Source: Saccharina japonica (Eukaryota; Sar; Phaeophyceae; Laminariales; Laminariaceae). From it: DNA of 64,000 bases. The translations under genes were made by a program, and so were the position numbers. Shown one piece after another: positions 24,101 through 35,699 of the stretch. Under the pieces are notes generated by a model. It was not told where the DNA came from. It worked only from the letters and a program-made list of their open reading frames with translations, and did no database searches. How positions within the stretch are numbered: position 1 is the first letter of the stretch; each line of letters starts with the position of its first letter. The stretch spans positions 570,960 through 634,959 of the forward strand of contig MEHQ01000646.1 of assembly GCA_008828725.1 (NCBI GenBank). The letters are read 5' to 3'.

Positions 24101-26702
24101 CACCGGCAACAAAAACCATAACAAGCGGCAACCATTCGGGAGGCGTCGTTCCCAGGAAAAAAAAAAACGATTGAACCGGATACAACCCGCCGGACACAAC
24201 AACTGCGATAACCGGTTTGACCAGTTTCTTGGGCTGTAACACCTCCATATGACTAGATAAATGTAGCCACGACGTATAAACTTCCTGATTTTGCCGTGCC
24301 CGTCATGTGGTGAGTACTCGGAGTAATTTGATGATTGATGCTGCCCCAGAGTCTATGTGCCATTTTTACGCCAGGGATGCTCCCGCTCGCATGCCACTGC
24401 AATACTATCCGATGGCCGTGTGTACGACCTGGTGTTGAAGTTCGAGCTACGTACGGTAGTGCAACAAACAGCAAAGCAGTGTTGTGGGGGCACCACGATG
24501 CGTACAAATTAATGTAACTGCGACGACGACAAGTGCTCGTCGGCCATAGGCCATACGACGAATCCCTTGGTCACAGGTACGTAGGTACTGTAGGTATGAT
24601 AATCTTACCCTAGGTGCTAGGGGCTAGGATGGGCTTGCCCGCCTCAATGCCAGATCCACCATGATTCCTATTTTCGCAACAAACTCGTCCGGCCGAACGA
24701 ATAAACGTATGATATGCAGGTACTACTGTATACGACCTATTTATTGTACGTAGCCACGCACTTTATTACTGGCCGCTCCGCCTGAATGACGGATCGGCCA
24801 CACTTTGAATAAAACAAAACGCCCCACAAAAGCGCGAACAATATGTAGACTCTAGTGTGACCTTTACAATGCTGAATGGGGGTCCAACGTGTATTGGCGG
24901 TTTGTAAGATTCTAGCCTCAAGCCTGGCGTATTCCAAAGACGCGCGAAACGCATAAGGTGCAGACATGCGACGTACCTGGTGGGTACAAGACCAAAACTA
25001 GTAGGAGAAATTGGTATAGACTAGCAGTAAACGGGACGTACTGTAATAGTGAAGGATTTTTCAACGGAATCAGGTGCGATGTTAAACATTGTGCACAGGG
25101 TTCGCGAGGCATGGAAACATATCAGCAGGGGTGCATATATTTACAGCAGAACGATATAGGAGTGGTATTAATAGTAGTAAGGGTACAATTGTGGTCGTAC
25201 AACGGTAGTAGTCGTAAGAGCCCCCCTTCTCGCATGTGCACATGTTTTGTACCCCTGGTACTGGTATAGAATAGACGCGCCATAAATTGCGAAAGCGAGG
25301 CCTTAGCGAAGGCACCGTCTCCGGTAGGACTGCTATATTATATTACATGGCCTGATCGAGACTAAAGCATCATCAGGCTTTTGGTCATGCGCTTGACAGC
25401 TAGTCTACAGTAGCACTAATAAAGTTGTACTCCCTGATGCGGATCCCGGCTATTCCCCGACCCACAGCAACAGCAGCGCCCCTCACAACCAATAATTTCG
25501 AGCGCCCTATCTATGCCCGCGCACGCACGGATGCCACCCGCAGGCGATGTAAGTCTGTATATATATGTTGAACGTTAACGAAGCTCCCTACCTATTTTCT
25601 GACCTGCAGTCGCCAATTTAGGCCCGAGCGGCATCGGCTCGCCTACTTCTGTTGCTCCTATGCTCGTTTTGGCACGCAAAAAGTCGAGCTATTATGCTGG
25701 GTGTGCCACTGAATTCGCATCAAAGCCGGAGGAACGTTTCACGTTGAGCCTGACGCTGGTAGCGAAGTCCTGATGATCGTACTTGATTGACTGATGTTTG
25801 TTATTTTCTTCTCTTCTTTTAAAACCACGATGTCTGCGCTGGACAGCTTTGTATCAACACGCCGTGATCACGGATGAACGATCCTGTCTCTCTCGGTGCG
25901 CAGCTTGTTCGGGATGTCGCACGTGATGGGGATACGGATTCATATTGCCCTTTGAGCTTCGAGAATTATATATATATACGCCTGCCTGCCTGCCTTGTGC
26001 CCCCTCGGCGACTACAGAAAGTACACGTATAATATACCGGTATGCTTTAATATTTCTACGTACAGCCCTCGCCGAGAGCTGATTTAAAGCACAACTGTTG
26101 ACAAGTTTGGCTTACAGTCGAAACACCCTTCAATCGTGTTCTATTGTATTTACTCTTGGGTTAGGGTTAGGCCTAAGTGGTGTTCCTAACGCACTTCGTA
26201 AGCCCTACCCACCCGAACCCAGCGGATTATCTTTCCCACGCAAGGGTATGTCATGGATACAGAGACCAAGCTAATATTTCGTACGTAATAGGCGTTTCTA
26301 CATAGCTTGACTACTGGCGGATTGCTGCTACTACTGTTGTGCTTGTTAGTAGAAAACCAGTTGAGCCTTCAGTACCAGGTACCACGTAATGGAGAAAAGG
26401 GTTGTCCCACGTACTACGTATTGGAGAAAACGGTTGTCACTCACTGCTGTCTACCTGATGACAACGATGATCGAAACCGGGCGTCAGTCTTTGGCCGCAC
26501 CGCCTGCCCCCCCCCGCCTCTTCCCTGTCCTCCTGCGCGCAACCGTTGGCGCCAACGTTCAGAGTCAGTCGTGGTGGCAGCCGCCTAGTGTCGCTCTGTT
26601 GTTGCCCCCTTTTTAATCCATATGCTAATTCTCCATAAAGACCCCCGCCCCTTCCTCGGTCCGTCGGAAGCATTTGCCGGCCTTCTGTGCTGCCCTCCTC
26701 AA
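18121..26702. other. 8.6 kb without a recognisable gene
   Basis: Open frames are short and overlap on both strands. The longest (22012-22410 +, 132 codons; 22900-23379 -, 159 codons) match nothing I know. The patch 22920-23240 is GC-richer and open in several frames at once, so it may hold an unrecognised exon. Scattered TACCAGGTA motifs (19926, 21957, 26373) and a telomere-like piece at 26160 are the only repeated signals. Confidence 0.5.
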
Positions 26703-27147
26703 AACAGCCGATTTTCCTAATTGAGAATTGCCTTTCCGATGAGAATGAAAATCGATTTTAGTACTTTGTTATTGTTTAAGAGTTGTATTTCGCTCACGAT
26801 CAAAACTTGACGTAGAACATATGTTCCTCGATGGTAGGTATCGATCCACGAAAAAAAAATTGAAATCGGCCTTGACAGGCTCGAAAAATCAAGGATTTAA
26901 GGGAATTTGCATTTATGAGCGAGGTCCCTCGCCCATAAATACAGATTTTCTGGGATCCTCGATATCTTGAGACTGCCGATGCCGATTTCGTTTTTTTTCT
27001 TTGCCATCGACGGGTGTCACAACTGACAATCGTTTACAGTGAAAAAAATGACTGTAAGGGAATTACATCTCTTAAAATTCAAAAAACGATATTTTCGATT
27101 TTCATTCTCATCGGAAAGGCAATTCTCAATTAGGAAAATCGGCTGTT
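26703..27147 (+). mobile_element. MITE, 4-bp target duplication family, copy 2
   Basis: A 445-bp element with near-perfect inverted ends of ~50 bp (AACAGCCGATTTTCCTAATT). It is flanked by TCAA at 26699-26702 and 27148-27151. The interior shares the GATATCTTGAGACTGCCGAT segment, in opposite orientation, with the copy at 13373-13826. Its better-matched ends suggest it is younger than copy 1. It is non-coding. Confidence 0.9.
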
Positions 27148-27427
27148 TCAAGGTGCTTGATTCCGTCCCACTTTTAATAAAGCCTTAGTATATAAAAGCT
27201 GCTATTGTGTCTGTCTGTCTGTAATTGAGTAGCGCTATCCAAAGCGGTTTAGCCCCACCTTGCCCCATGGGTAGGAAGGCTGGGTGCCACAACCCGCAGA
27301 ACCCCAGGTCCCTTGCCGCGCCGCGCCGTGGCCGCGGCACAATCCCGACGCACAGTTCTGACAGCCATTTAGCCAGCCTACCTACTGACTTACGATTTTT
27401 GAATTACTATTCTGGTAGCTGATTGGT

Positions 27428-29135
27428 TGCCCTAATCCATGTCAGTGGCTGCTGGCCCTTTCTAGACGATCGGTGCTGAAAAGAGCCACCGAGGCTCCGC
27501 CAAACCCGGGGAGGATCGGCTCCCATCCCCGGATTAGAAATCCCTCCAAATCTCTACAACTCCGACCAGCAGGGGACAAAAACGGTGATTTACCGGGTCG
27601 ACACTGCCCCGCACGATAGGGAAACCCCACCCCCACCAGTCAAAGATGTCGGGAGACATGTCAATATCAAGCTGTCTGTCCGTCAAGGCTGTCTGTCAAG
27701 GCAAATCCAGCTGTCTAGACATATGTCCCCGACCCCCCTGGCAAACAAAGCCTCCTAATATCTGTGGAAACCCCTACTTTTGTTTTTTGTTGCGAGGCTA
27801 TTTTACTCGTTTGATAAAGCTATTTCAAATCATCGATATTCTGCAGTTTAATTTCAATATTTTCTGTAGATCGGACTCGGAAATGTAGAAAAATGCCGAA
27901 AAAAACGAAATATAGGGAAAAATATCAATTTATACATTATAGTCAGGCGTTATTCACAAAGAGGGGATTTTTCGGTAGTTTCCCCTGTTTTTTGCTGTTA
28001 AAACTGTCTGTCAAGGTATTTGCCTTGACGCTGTCTGTCAAGGGGTGAAAGTGCTGTCTCCCGACATCTTTGCCACCAGTTGGTCACTGATTAACTGAGG
28101 CTCAGGGGGCCAGCGGCCCTCAGAGACGACAAGTTCCCATCCCCGGGTCAGAAATCCTTCCGTCCATCTACAACTCCAACGACCCGGGGACGCCAGCGGA
28201 TCTCTCCCGGGTCGATACCGCCCCACAAGGTGTGGAAACCCCAACCCCACGGGCTAAATTACGGTTGCCTGGCCCTCATAGAGCCAGCGTACGGCGCGAG
28301 TTGCCTCTCGGGGAAACGTCCACGTCCCACTGCACCCAGGGATGATAATGTCCCATCGCCGGGTCAGAAACCCTTCTATACATCTACAACTCCAGCGAAC
28401 CGGGGACGCAAACGGACATTCCCCGGGTCGATACCGCCCCACAAGGTGTGGATACCCCAATACCACGGGCTAAATTATGGTTGCCTGGCCCTCATAGAGC
28501 CAGCGTGCGGCGAGAGTTGCCCCTCGGGGGAACGTCGAAGTCCCGCCGCACCCGGGGATGATAACGTCCCATCCCCGGGTCAGAAATCATTCCATACATG
28601 TACCACTCCAACGACTCTCAGGGGTGCAAACGGACATTCCCCGGGTCTATACCGCCCCACAAAGTGTGGAAACCCCAACCCCACGGGCTAAATCAAGGTT
28701 GCCTGGCCCTCACAGAGCCAGCGTACGGCGCGAGTTGCCCCTCGGGGCAACTTCTACGTCCCACGGCACCGGGGGATGATAATGTCCCATCCCCGGGTCA
28801 GAAATCCTTCCATACATCTACAACTCCAACGACCCGGGGACGCAAACGGACATCCCCCGGGTCGATACCGCCCCACAAGGTGTGGATACCCCAACCCTAC
28901 AGGCTAAATTACGGTTGTCTGGCCCTCATAGAGCCAGCGTGCGGCGAGAGTTTCCCCTCGGGGCAACGTCGAAGTCCCACCGCATACGAGGATGATAATG
29001 TCCCATCCCCGGGTCGGGAAATTCTTCCATACATCTACAATTCTAACGACCCGGGGACGACAACGGACATCCCCCGGGTCGATACCACCCCACAAGGTGT
29101 GGAAACCCCAACCCCACGGGCTAAACCACATTCCT
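27428..29135 (+). repeat. ~217-bp satellite array, about six units
   Basis: The unit marker GGGCTAAATT recurs at 28251, 28467, 28685, 28901 and 29118, giving spacings of 216-218. Each unit contains CCCCGGGTCAGAAAT, ACGACCCGGGGACG and GATACCGCCCCACAAGGTGT. The first unit (27428-27640) is more diverged and is separated from the rest by an inserted element. The unit is GC-rich against its surroundings. The open frames through it (28230-28691, 28598-29140) exist because 216 is a multiple of three and are not credible proteins. Confidence 0.9.
27641..28072. mobile_element. hAT-like MITE inserted in the satellite
   Basis: A 432-bp insertion with ends CAAAGATGTCGGGAGACA and its complement. It is flanked by an exact 8-bp duplication, CCACCAGT, at 27633-27640 and 28073-28080. 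Subterminal regions carry several CTGTCTGTCAAGG copies in both directions, like transposase-binding subterminal repeats. The 8-bp duplication and the CA start fit hAT. There is no transposase inside. Confidence 0.9.
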
Positions 29136-29149
29136 GTTAACTGTTAGAT

Positions 29150-30039
29150 CAGGGGCGCCCGAAAAGTATTTTTTCGACACCTAACTATCTAAAATGGTCA
29201 GAATGGAAAAACAACCGAAGCACTGTGATAGCTGCACTATTTAGAACAAAACAACTTCTTTTTTTTCTGAAATTTTCCAAAAACCAATACTTGGTTTTAA
29301 AGACCCCCCCCCCCCCCCCAGGGGCCTCAGGGGGGGGGGGGGGGGGTGTACTCATGTCGTGCACGGCCGTAGTCATATGACCATAGACCCTCGCATCCCT
29401 ACAATGCCGGGACGGAGCGCGTTGGGTTTTCACCAACCAGGCAGACATTGCTTGCACCAAGCGCGAAACGCCGTGAGGCATTGGGCGAGTCGCATGGAGG
29501 GTGAGCTGCATCCTGCTAAGAACCGCCTCTGAGGCGGACTTGCATATGGACAACAGCTTCAATGAGTTAATTTAATTTCTTGTGTGGCCACTTCCGGAGA
29601 CAGCAATGGGTTTTACTATGTAACTGCCTCGCGGATGCCTTACCATATTAACACTACGTGATACGACCATTCCCCTTGTGCGGAGCAAAGGTTCTCCACC
29701 ACGCACAAATGATCTACTCGACCGCCAGCTTTGGTGACCGCCAACAAAAAAAAAACAAAAAACGGCACCCTGGTTGTCTAGCTCACGCAGCGAGTGGCGT
29801 GTTTATAGCGTCGTTGCCAACCGGCGCCAACCCAACCTATAAATATATCATATGTTTATAAGGGTTTTAGAGGGGGGGGGGTCTTTAAAACCAGGTAATT
29901 GTTGTTTGGCAAATTTCAGAAAAAAAAACTTGTTTTGTGCTAAATCGTCCAGCGATCACAGCAGTGCTCCGATTGTTTTTCTATTCTGACCATTTTAGAT
30001 AGTTAGGTGTCGGAAAAATTACTTCTGCGGGCCCCCCTG
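29150..30039. mobile_element. Long-TIR element of hAT-like type, 890 bp
   Basis: The ends start CAGGGGCGCCCG (left) and CAGGGGGGCCCG (right complement). They continue as an inverted repeat of ~150 bp including CGACACCTAACTATCTAAAA. GTTAGAT flanks both sides (29143-29149, 30040-30046). CAGGG ends are typical of hAT elements. The interior has no transposase but contains a 17-C/16-G hairpin at 29304-29346. A shorter relative lies at 32586-32911. Confidence 0.85.
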
Positions 30040-32585
30040 GTTAGATTGTTGAGTAATAGGTAATGCCGTGCACGAAATATATTGTAATTGTTCGAGCTTC
30101 CTGATTTGGGGAGATTCGTAGAAAAAAGTGTTTTTCCTGCCGTACGTATCACGCGTCTTTTGCTGTTGCTGTTGTTGCTGTTGTTGCTGTTTCATATACG
30201 AAGTCGACGGCGTCCTCATTTATTTTATCTTCGCTAGTCACAAGGCAGATGGTATGGCGTCTGCGGCGCAGGAATACTACTGCTACTACTACTACTGCTA
30301 CCGTACTACTTCGAAGTATGTACAATTATACTCTTACACTGTACCGCTATGATATATTGAATGTACCGCCATCATACCACGCGACCACTCTTCCAAGTCT
30401 CGATAACGGGCAATGACATGTCCCGCGCATTTTTCAAGGTGCCGTTTAAAGGTGTTTTTTCTCCTTACCCTTGGTCCAGCACGCAGAACAAATAGATGAT
30501 GGAATTTAGCGAGTGCGGCTACCTCTGATTCATGCCAAATGCTCACGCTAGACCAGCAGCACGGGGCTAGCGTCGAGGGCTGATGAAATTCGAACTCTCC
30601 AGACGACTGACAAGGTGTTCGCAACGACATTGTATGTAGTCAAGCATCGAGAGTAGACCCATTGGTACGTGTTTGCAACCGTTTCAACATTTGCGACTAA
30701 AAGGCGTTTCGCATTGTCATGCTCAACCCTGCGTTGGTGTACTGCTACTTGATAGACCAAGCACCGTTTATTCCTCTCATTTATTGAGGGGTATGCGGGC
30801 AAGCCCGTGGCTGCGTTTAGGGTATATTCACGTAACACTGCATACAACTTATGGACTCGCATACTAAGGTGTGAACTCGCATATTCCGCTCACAGGTCTC
30901 TTGTATCTATCCTTGTGTCACCTGCCTCCGGCCTACAGCAGCAGCAGCAGCGGCAGCAGTATAGATTTTTAACCAATTAGAGGGTTATACCCCATAGGTT
31001 TGAGCGAATATGCACTACTGTATAGCACGGTCGGTCGTCGCTCGACTGTTCCTTCGAAACCAGATCATTTTACGCGACCAATGGAATTGTTGTTTGATAC
31101 GTGTACTCGAGATGTGCCAAATTTCCGACACACCCGGGAGCCTCTCACCCCTGGAATGTGTCTGTCTCTGTCCTCTCACATCTGATCTGCACCCTTCAGT
31201 TCTGCCTTCAACCTGCTTGCCTGTCATGATATTGTTGGAGGGCATAGGTGGGACGCCGAAAACGTTTGACAATACACTCGTTGGAAACCCCCGACCCGGC
31301 TTGCCCACGGCAGCGAAAATAATGAATGACTAAATAGTTAAAATTTAGACCAATCGCGAAGCAGCGTGGAGTGATCGCGTGCGGCCACGAGTGTGCTCGC
31401 TTAAGTGCCACCCCTGGCCCGGGATCCACTATTCACGTATTTGCGCGTTCGCTGCCGTCGTCGTACGTCACACGTCGCTATCGCGGCGCGCGTTTCTGCA
31501 TCGCGACTGAAGCGGCACGTGAATGCGCGTTGTTCGCTGTGGGCACCCCTACACGCCAGTGCCTTCAGCAGGACTCTCGGGGGGGGTACGCCTTTTGCAG
31601 TGTATTTTGCTTTTTAGAGCTAAAAATTAATATAATGTGGTTCACGATGTGTAGTTATTCGGCGTTTATAATATGCATGATGGCAAGATTATCGACATAT
31701 TATAGTGCATATAGTGCATATAGTGCATTAGTACATACAGTAGAAACATATACAGATCTGTACTTCAAGTAGAGAGTGGTCCGCAGAGCTCCGTACCATC
31801 TTTACGGGTTACTTGCACTGCTGTGTTGTACTAGATACTCGAGCCCCTTTATACAATTCGTTACTCCATTTCGGTTGCCTACGAAACAAATAATGGGGCC
31901 CAAAGCTAAAACCTTTATTTGCGGCTGGCATATTCAATGATGTACGTATAAAACATCAATATGATAGCACGTACTGTTGTAGTAATGTAGGAGGTTGCTG
32001 TACCAGCGTATTACAAGCAGGCGGCAGCATGATAAACCACCAACCAAGAATTCGTGTATACGTAGGCGTTGTCTGCTTTAGTTTCCTGCTTTGTCTAGAC
32101 GCTTTGTCTGCACTCCTCGGTTTTAGGTAAAGATGCAGCAGTCTAGCTGCTCCTGTCGTTTTTGCTGCTGCTGTTGCTGTTGTTGTTGCTGCTGCTGCTG
32201 TGCTCTATGTTGATGCTCTGAACCCGTATTTCTTGCGTCGCCCGTACTATGACCACTCCGTAGGAAAGCTTTGTATATTATACATATATGGTTGATATAT
32301 AGCTGACATATTTCATGCTGTCATGGTGTGTGTTCTTCGTTCGTCGACATCCAGCACACCCCGTGTACGTGCTGACTCTTCATCCTGCCTAGGGATATAA
32401 AGCCCCGTCGTCCCAAAACCACGACATGTACCAGCATACCAGCATGTACATACAATACTACAATGCAAAGTCGACAGGCACATATTTTGTTACCGTTTTG
32501 GTTTGTTTGTTTGCTTGTGTGTTTGTTTGTTTGTCTGTTTGTCTGTTTTCAATCATATGTGTTCAGTCTTTTGTGTTTTACTTGT
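30040..32585. other. No gene recognised; several microsatellites
   Basis: Short GCT/GTT runs lie at ~30160 and ~32150, GCA at ~30935, a TATAGTGCA repeat at ~31700 and TTTG/TCTG runs at ~32500. Overlapping open frames at 30334-30862 (-) and 31010-31772 (+) have no known motif. Confidence 0.55.
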
Positions 32586-32911
32586 CAAGCGCCCGAAAGG
32601 TATGTTTTCTAACTATAAAAATGGTCAGAATGGAAAAAAAAAACAGAGCACAGTGATCGCGGGACGATTTAGCACCGAGGGGGGGTCTTTAAAACTAAGT
32701 GATTGGCTTATGGAAAAAGCCAGGAAAAAAAAGTTTTGTGCTAAATCGTGGAGGAGGGGGTCTTTAAAACACAGTGATTGGTTTTTGGATTCTTTCAGAA
32801 AAAACAACTTGTTTTGTGCTAAATCGTCCAGCGATCACAGTGCTCCGGTTGTTTTCCCATTATGACAATTTTAGATAGTTAGTTGTCGATAAAATGCTTT
32901 TCGGGACGCTG
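32586..32911. mobile_element. Short relative of the 29150 element
   Basis: The ends (CAAGCGCCCGAAAGG; right complement CAGCGTCCCGAAAAG) and the adjacent ATGGTCAGAATGG and TCGTCCAGCGATCACAG blocks match the TIRs of 29150-30039. Inside, the GGGGGTCTTTAAAAC...TTGTGCTAAATCG segment is repeated twice, so the right half appears partly duplicated. No target duplication is visible, so it is probably older or rearranged. Confidence 0.75.
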
Positions 32912-33068
32912 GTCGCTTTATATTTTGTCCTCTTTTCTCTTTCACGCCGCTGGATTGTTAGCAGGGCAGGTCGTGCCTGTCGTATACGGCATTGCATTGT
33001 CTGCTCTGCTTACTACGCCATTGCAGCGTGGTATCTCTGTATCGTAGGTTTGTCACCGCATGTTATTT

Positions 33069-33573
33069 TCTCCCCGCCGTTCTATGTCGGTGTCTTCCTC
33101 TTCTTCGTGCTGCTTCGGCCGTGCAACAGTTTGCTACTCCTCTTGGGCACGTATGCGTTTCTTCTAGGGGCGCTTCTGTCTCCCTGTGTCATTTGTAATA
33201 TGTTTCATTTCATTATTCGTTCTGTTTTAATGTCTTTTGTTCTTTTTTTTGGTGTGGCGCGTGTGGTTTGTGTTATCGTACTCGGTGCTTTGCCATTTCA
33301 CTTGCTTTACCCATTCATGTATATATGCTTATTTTGATTTGTAGTTTCTCTGTCTCACAGTCTGACCACATAACTTTGTATCTCTCTAGGATTAGGAATC
33401 AGGACAGACACTGGGTGTACTGACGTAGTTGGGTAGAAATAACTACTGGTTTAATGTGAAAGCAACACGCACAAAATAACTGGTACGGTATCTGTCTAGG
33501 ATGGATCGGCACGGACACTGGGTGTGCTGGGTGTCGATGGTTAAAAATGACGGTTTCATGTGAAGAACACACA
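33069..33573 (+). repeat. Dispersed SINE/LINE-end-like repeat, copy 2
   Basis: This is a relative of 12450-12840 in the opposite orientation. Its last ~85 bases (GTATCTCTCTAGGATTAGGA to TTTAATGTGAAAG) are repeated once more at 33489-33573, where they end in an (AC)n run. A tandemly repeated 3' end and a simple-repeat tail are common in non-LTR retroposons. Confidence 0.65.
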
Positions 33574-34774
33574 CACACACATGCACGTGCCGCCAGTTCA
33601 TATGTGCTGAGACTCAGAAACAACGAAAGAAACTAAGAAACAATCCAAATAATAGAAAACCAGTGTCAGCCCTGATGCGACTTAGAGTTATTTTGTTTTG
33701 TTTTGCCTACGCGCGTGTTATTCGTTTCTCAAGTACAGAGTAAGGCCCACGAGTAAAACGTGTCCTAGTAAAAGCATAAGGCTCACTTTTTGACGGTAAG
33801 ATAATTCATTGCCACGACAAGATGTATGTGCTGTTGTTGCTCTTGATGTATGTACAGTACGTACGTAACCAGGATATCACTGTTGTGTGTTGTTGCTATC
33901 GTGTGTTGCAGATTGTGTTCTGTTGTTTTGTTTCCCTTTTGTTTTTGCGCTAGACTAATATTCCATCTATGATATTTAAAAAAACGAGAGATAGGCATGT
34001 GGTTCGCGGACCGCGGTTATGCTCAACACATCTTATACACTTACCCATAATACGCGTGTTACGTTGAGAGATGGGTCCATGCCATGTGGGGGATTGATTA
34101 TAGCATTTTACTGAGCCTTCGCGGGGTCAGTGCCTCTGTTACCTATTATATACCTGAGTTACGGTTCGAGTAGTGTAGGAGGGGTAGGTCTGTGCTTCGT
34201 GGGAGTGTGGTTGTTGTCTTTACCCTCCGAGGGAGGCAATCACGAGCTTCCGCGGAGCCTGCGCCTGTCACCCCTATACATTTTATGGACATTGTCGTTT
34301 AAACTTAGTACGAGCTCTCACACGCGAAATCGCGTCCGTAAGCAAGCAGCTGTATAGTAGTCACTCAAGCCTTCATTACTTCAATCGTACGTCGAAAAGA
34401 GTACGGTGTACCTGACGCTTGTACATCACACCCGAAAGAAGTAGGGATGTCGGTTCCACCGAAGGCAGTCGCCACAAATTCGCTCGATGCCTGCCCTGTC
34501 CTTTGATCAATTTGTCAACATGCGTATCGTATGATATAATGTGTTACGTACTCTATCCATGGCCCTATCGCATATAATACTGTTATACTATTAATAGCAT
34601 AGTTTACATATGATACGTAGCGATACGAACAAAACAGCTCAGTATCGCTATGGGGGGTATGCATCATTCCGTATATCATACATAACCCGCGTCGCACGCT
34701 GTTTCAATGTACAGTAGCTCGTGTCCTGTACAGCTGCATCAGCTCACACAGCTGTACGTCGCGCCTCACGTGTG
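33574..34774. other. No gene recognised
   Basis: Only short open frames are present. Confidence 0.55.
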
Positions 34775-35128
34775 TTACACGGTCGTCTCCCAAATTTGAA
34801 ACAAGTTTAACCTATCACACGTTGTACACGCACTTATGACCATAGGATTCAGCATTCTTGATTCCCCGTAATCTATGCTATCATTGTCTACGTTTTCCGT
34901 TTTACTGAGTATGGAGGCGACGGAATGTTGAATGCGCCGCTTTAATGCTTCGTCGTTTTCCGTTTTTATTGGATATGAAGGCGATGGAATGACGAATGAG
35001 CCGCTTGAATACCCGGTATCAGATGCAGCACGTTGGACGCATCTACGCAACTCAATACGCCATGGCCCCTTTCCAGGTGTTGTTTGCTCCATGCTGGCTC
35101 CACTATCATTGCTGCTGCCTGTGTCCAT
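34775..35128 (-). CDS. Hypothetical 117-codon open frame
   Basis: An ATG-started frame encoding a Ser/Thr/Asp-rich, soluble-looking product. A KTEN(D/V) element occurs twice and mirrors a direct DNA repeat at ~34895-34985. I recognise no family. A longer, more hydrophobic frame (34932-35516) overlaps on the other strand. Nothing but length supports either one. Confidence 0.15.
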   Translation of the reverse strand: MDTGSSNDSGASMEQTTPGKGPWRIELRRCVQRAASDTGYSSGSFVIPSPSYPIKTENDEALKRRIQHSVASILSKTENVDNDSIDYGESRMLNPMVISACTTCDRLNLFQIWETTV

Positions 35129-35699
35129 TCATATTGTCAGTGATGTGAGCCATTGTCACTGCTGCTTGTATGTTTGTGCAAGTCTGACGTCAGTAGCCTC
35201 CACAGCAAGTACATGTTGCCTGCTAGACGATGACGCCAGCACCCATTGGGGTGTGCCCCGCTGGACAAACACTATAGGTCATTTTCTATACAGGTACATG
35301 ATGCTGCTGATACGTTTCCTTGACCATTTCCGTCGTATTTATTCCATATCATATATGCTGCTGTCTGCGCCTGTTCTACCTATTATTTTCGTTAGTATGC
35401 TCGCTGAACCTATACTATACCCGAAATCGGGTTGTGGGTGCATGTGTGGCCGCGCCCTTGACGGGCTTATATCATTTTGTCACCTGGAAATATATGGTAC
35501 CGATTCGTGTCTTTAGTTCGGTATTGAAGGTGATTTATCCTAATGCGTACTGTCCTGTTGATTACATTGATGTCCCCTCTTTTACAGGGAACGTTTGTTC
35601 TATCATATTTATGATCCATTATATGTTCCTCATACTGGTTAGTGGGTTCATGCTTTCCCGCGCTTATGATGTACTTGTATGGGGCTGTTTGAACCTGAG

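Noticed and set aside
28230-29140. Open frames of 153 and 180 codons with repeated protein motifs
   Set aside because: They are translations of the ~217-bp satellite; openness follows from a 216-bp unit being divisible by three.
29410-29530. GC-rich stretch inside the 29150 element checked as a tRNA or small RNA gene
   Set aside because: No consistent cloverleaf or A/B-box pair could be drawn.
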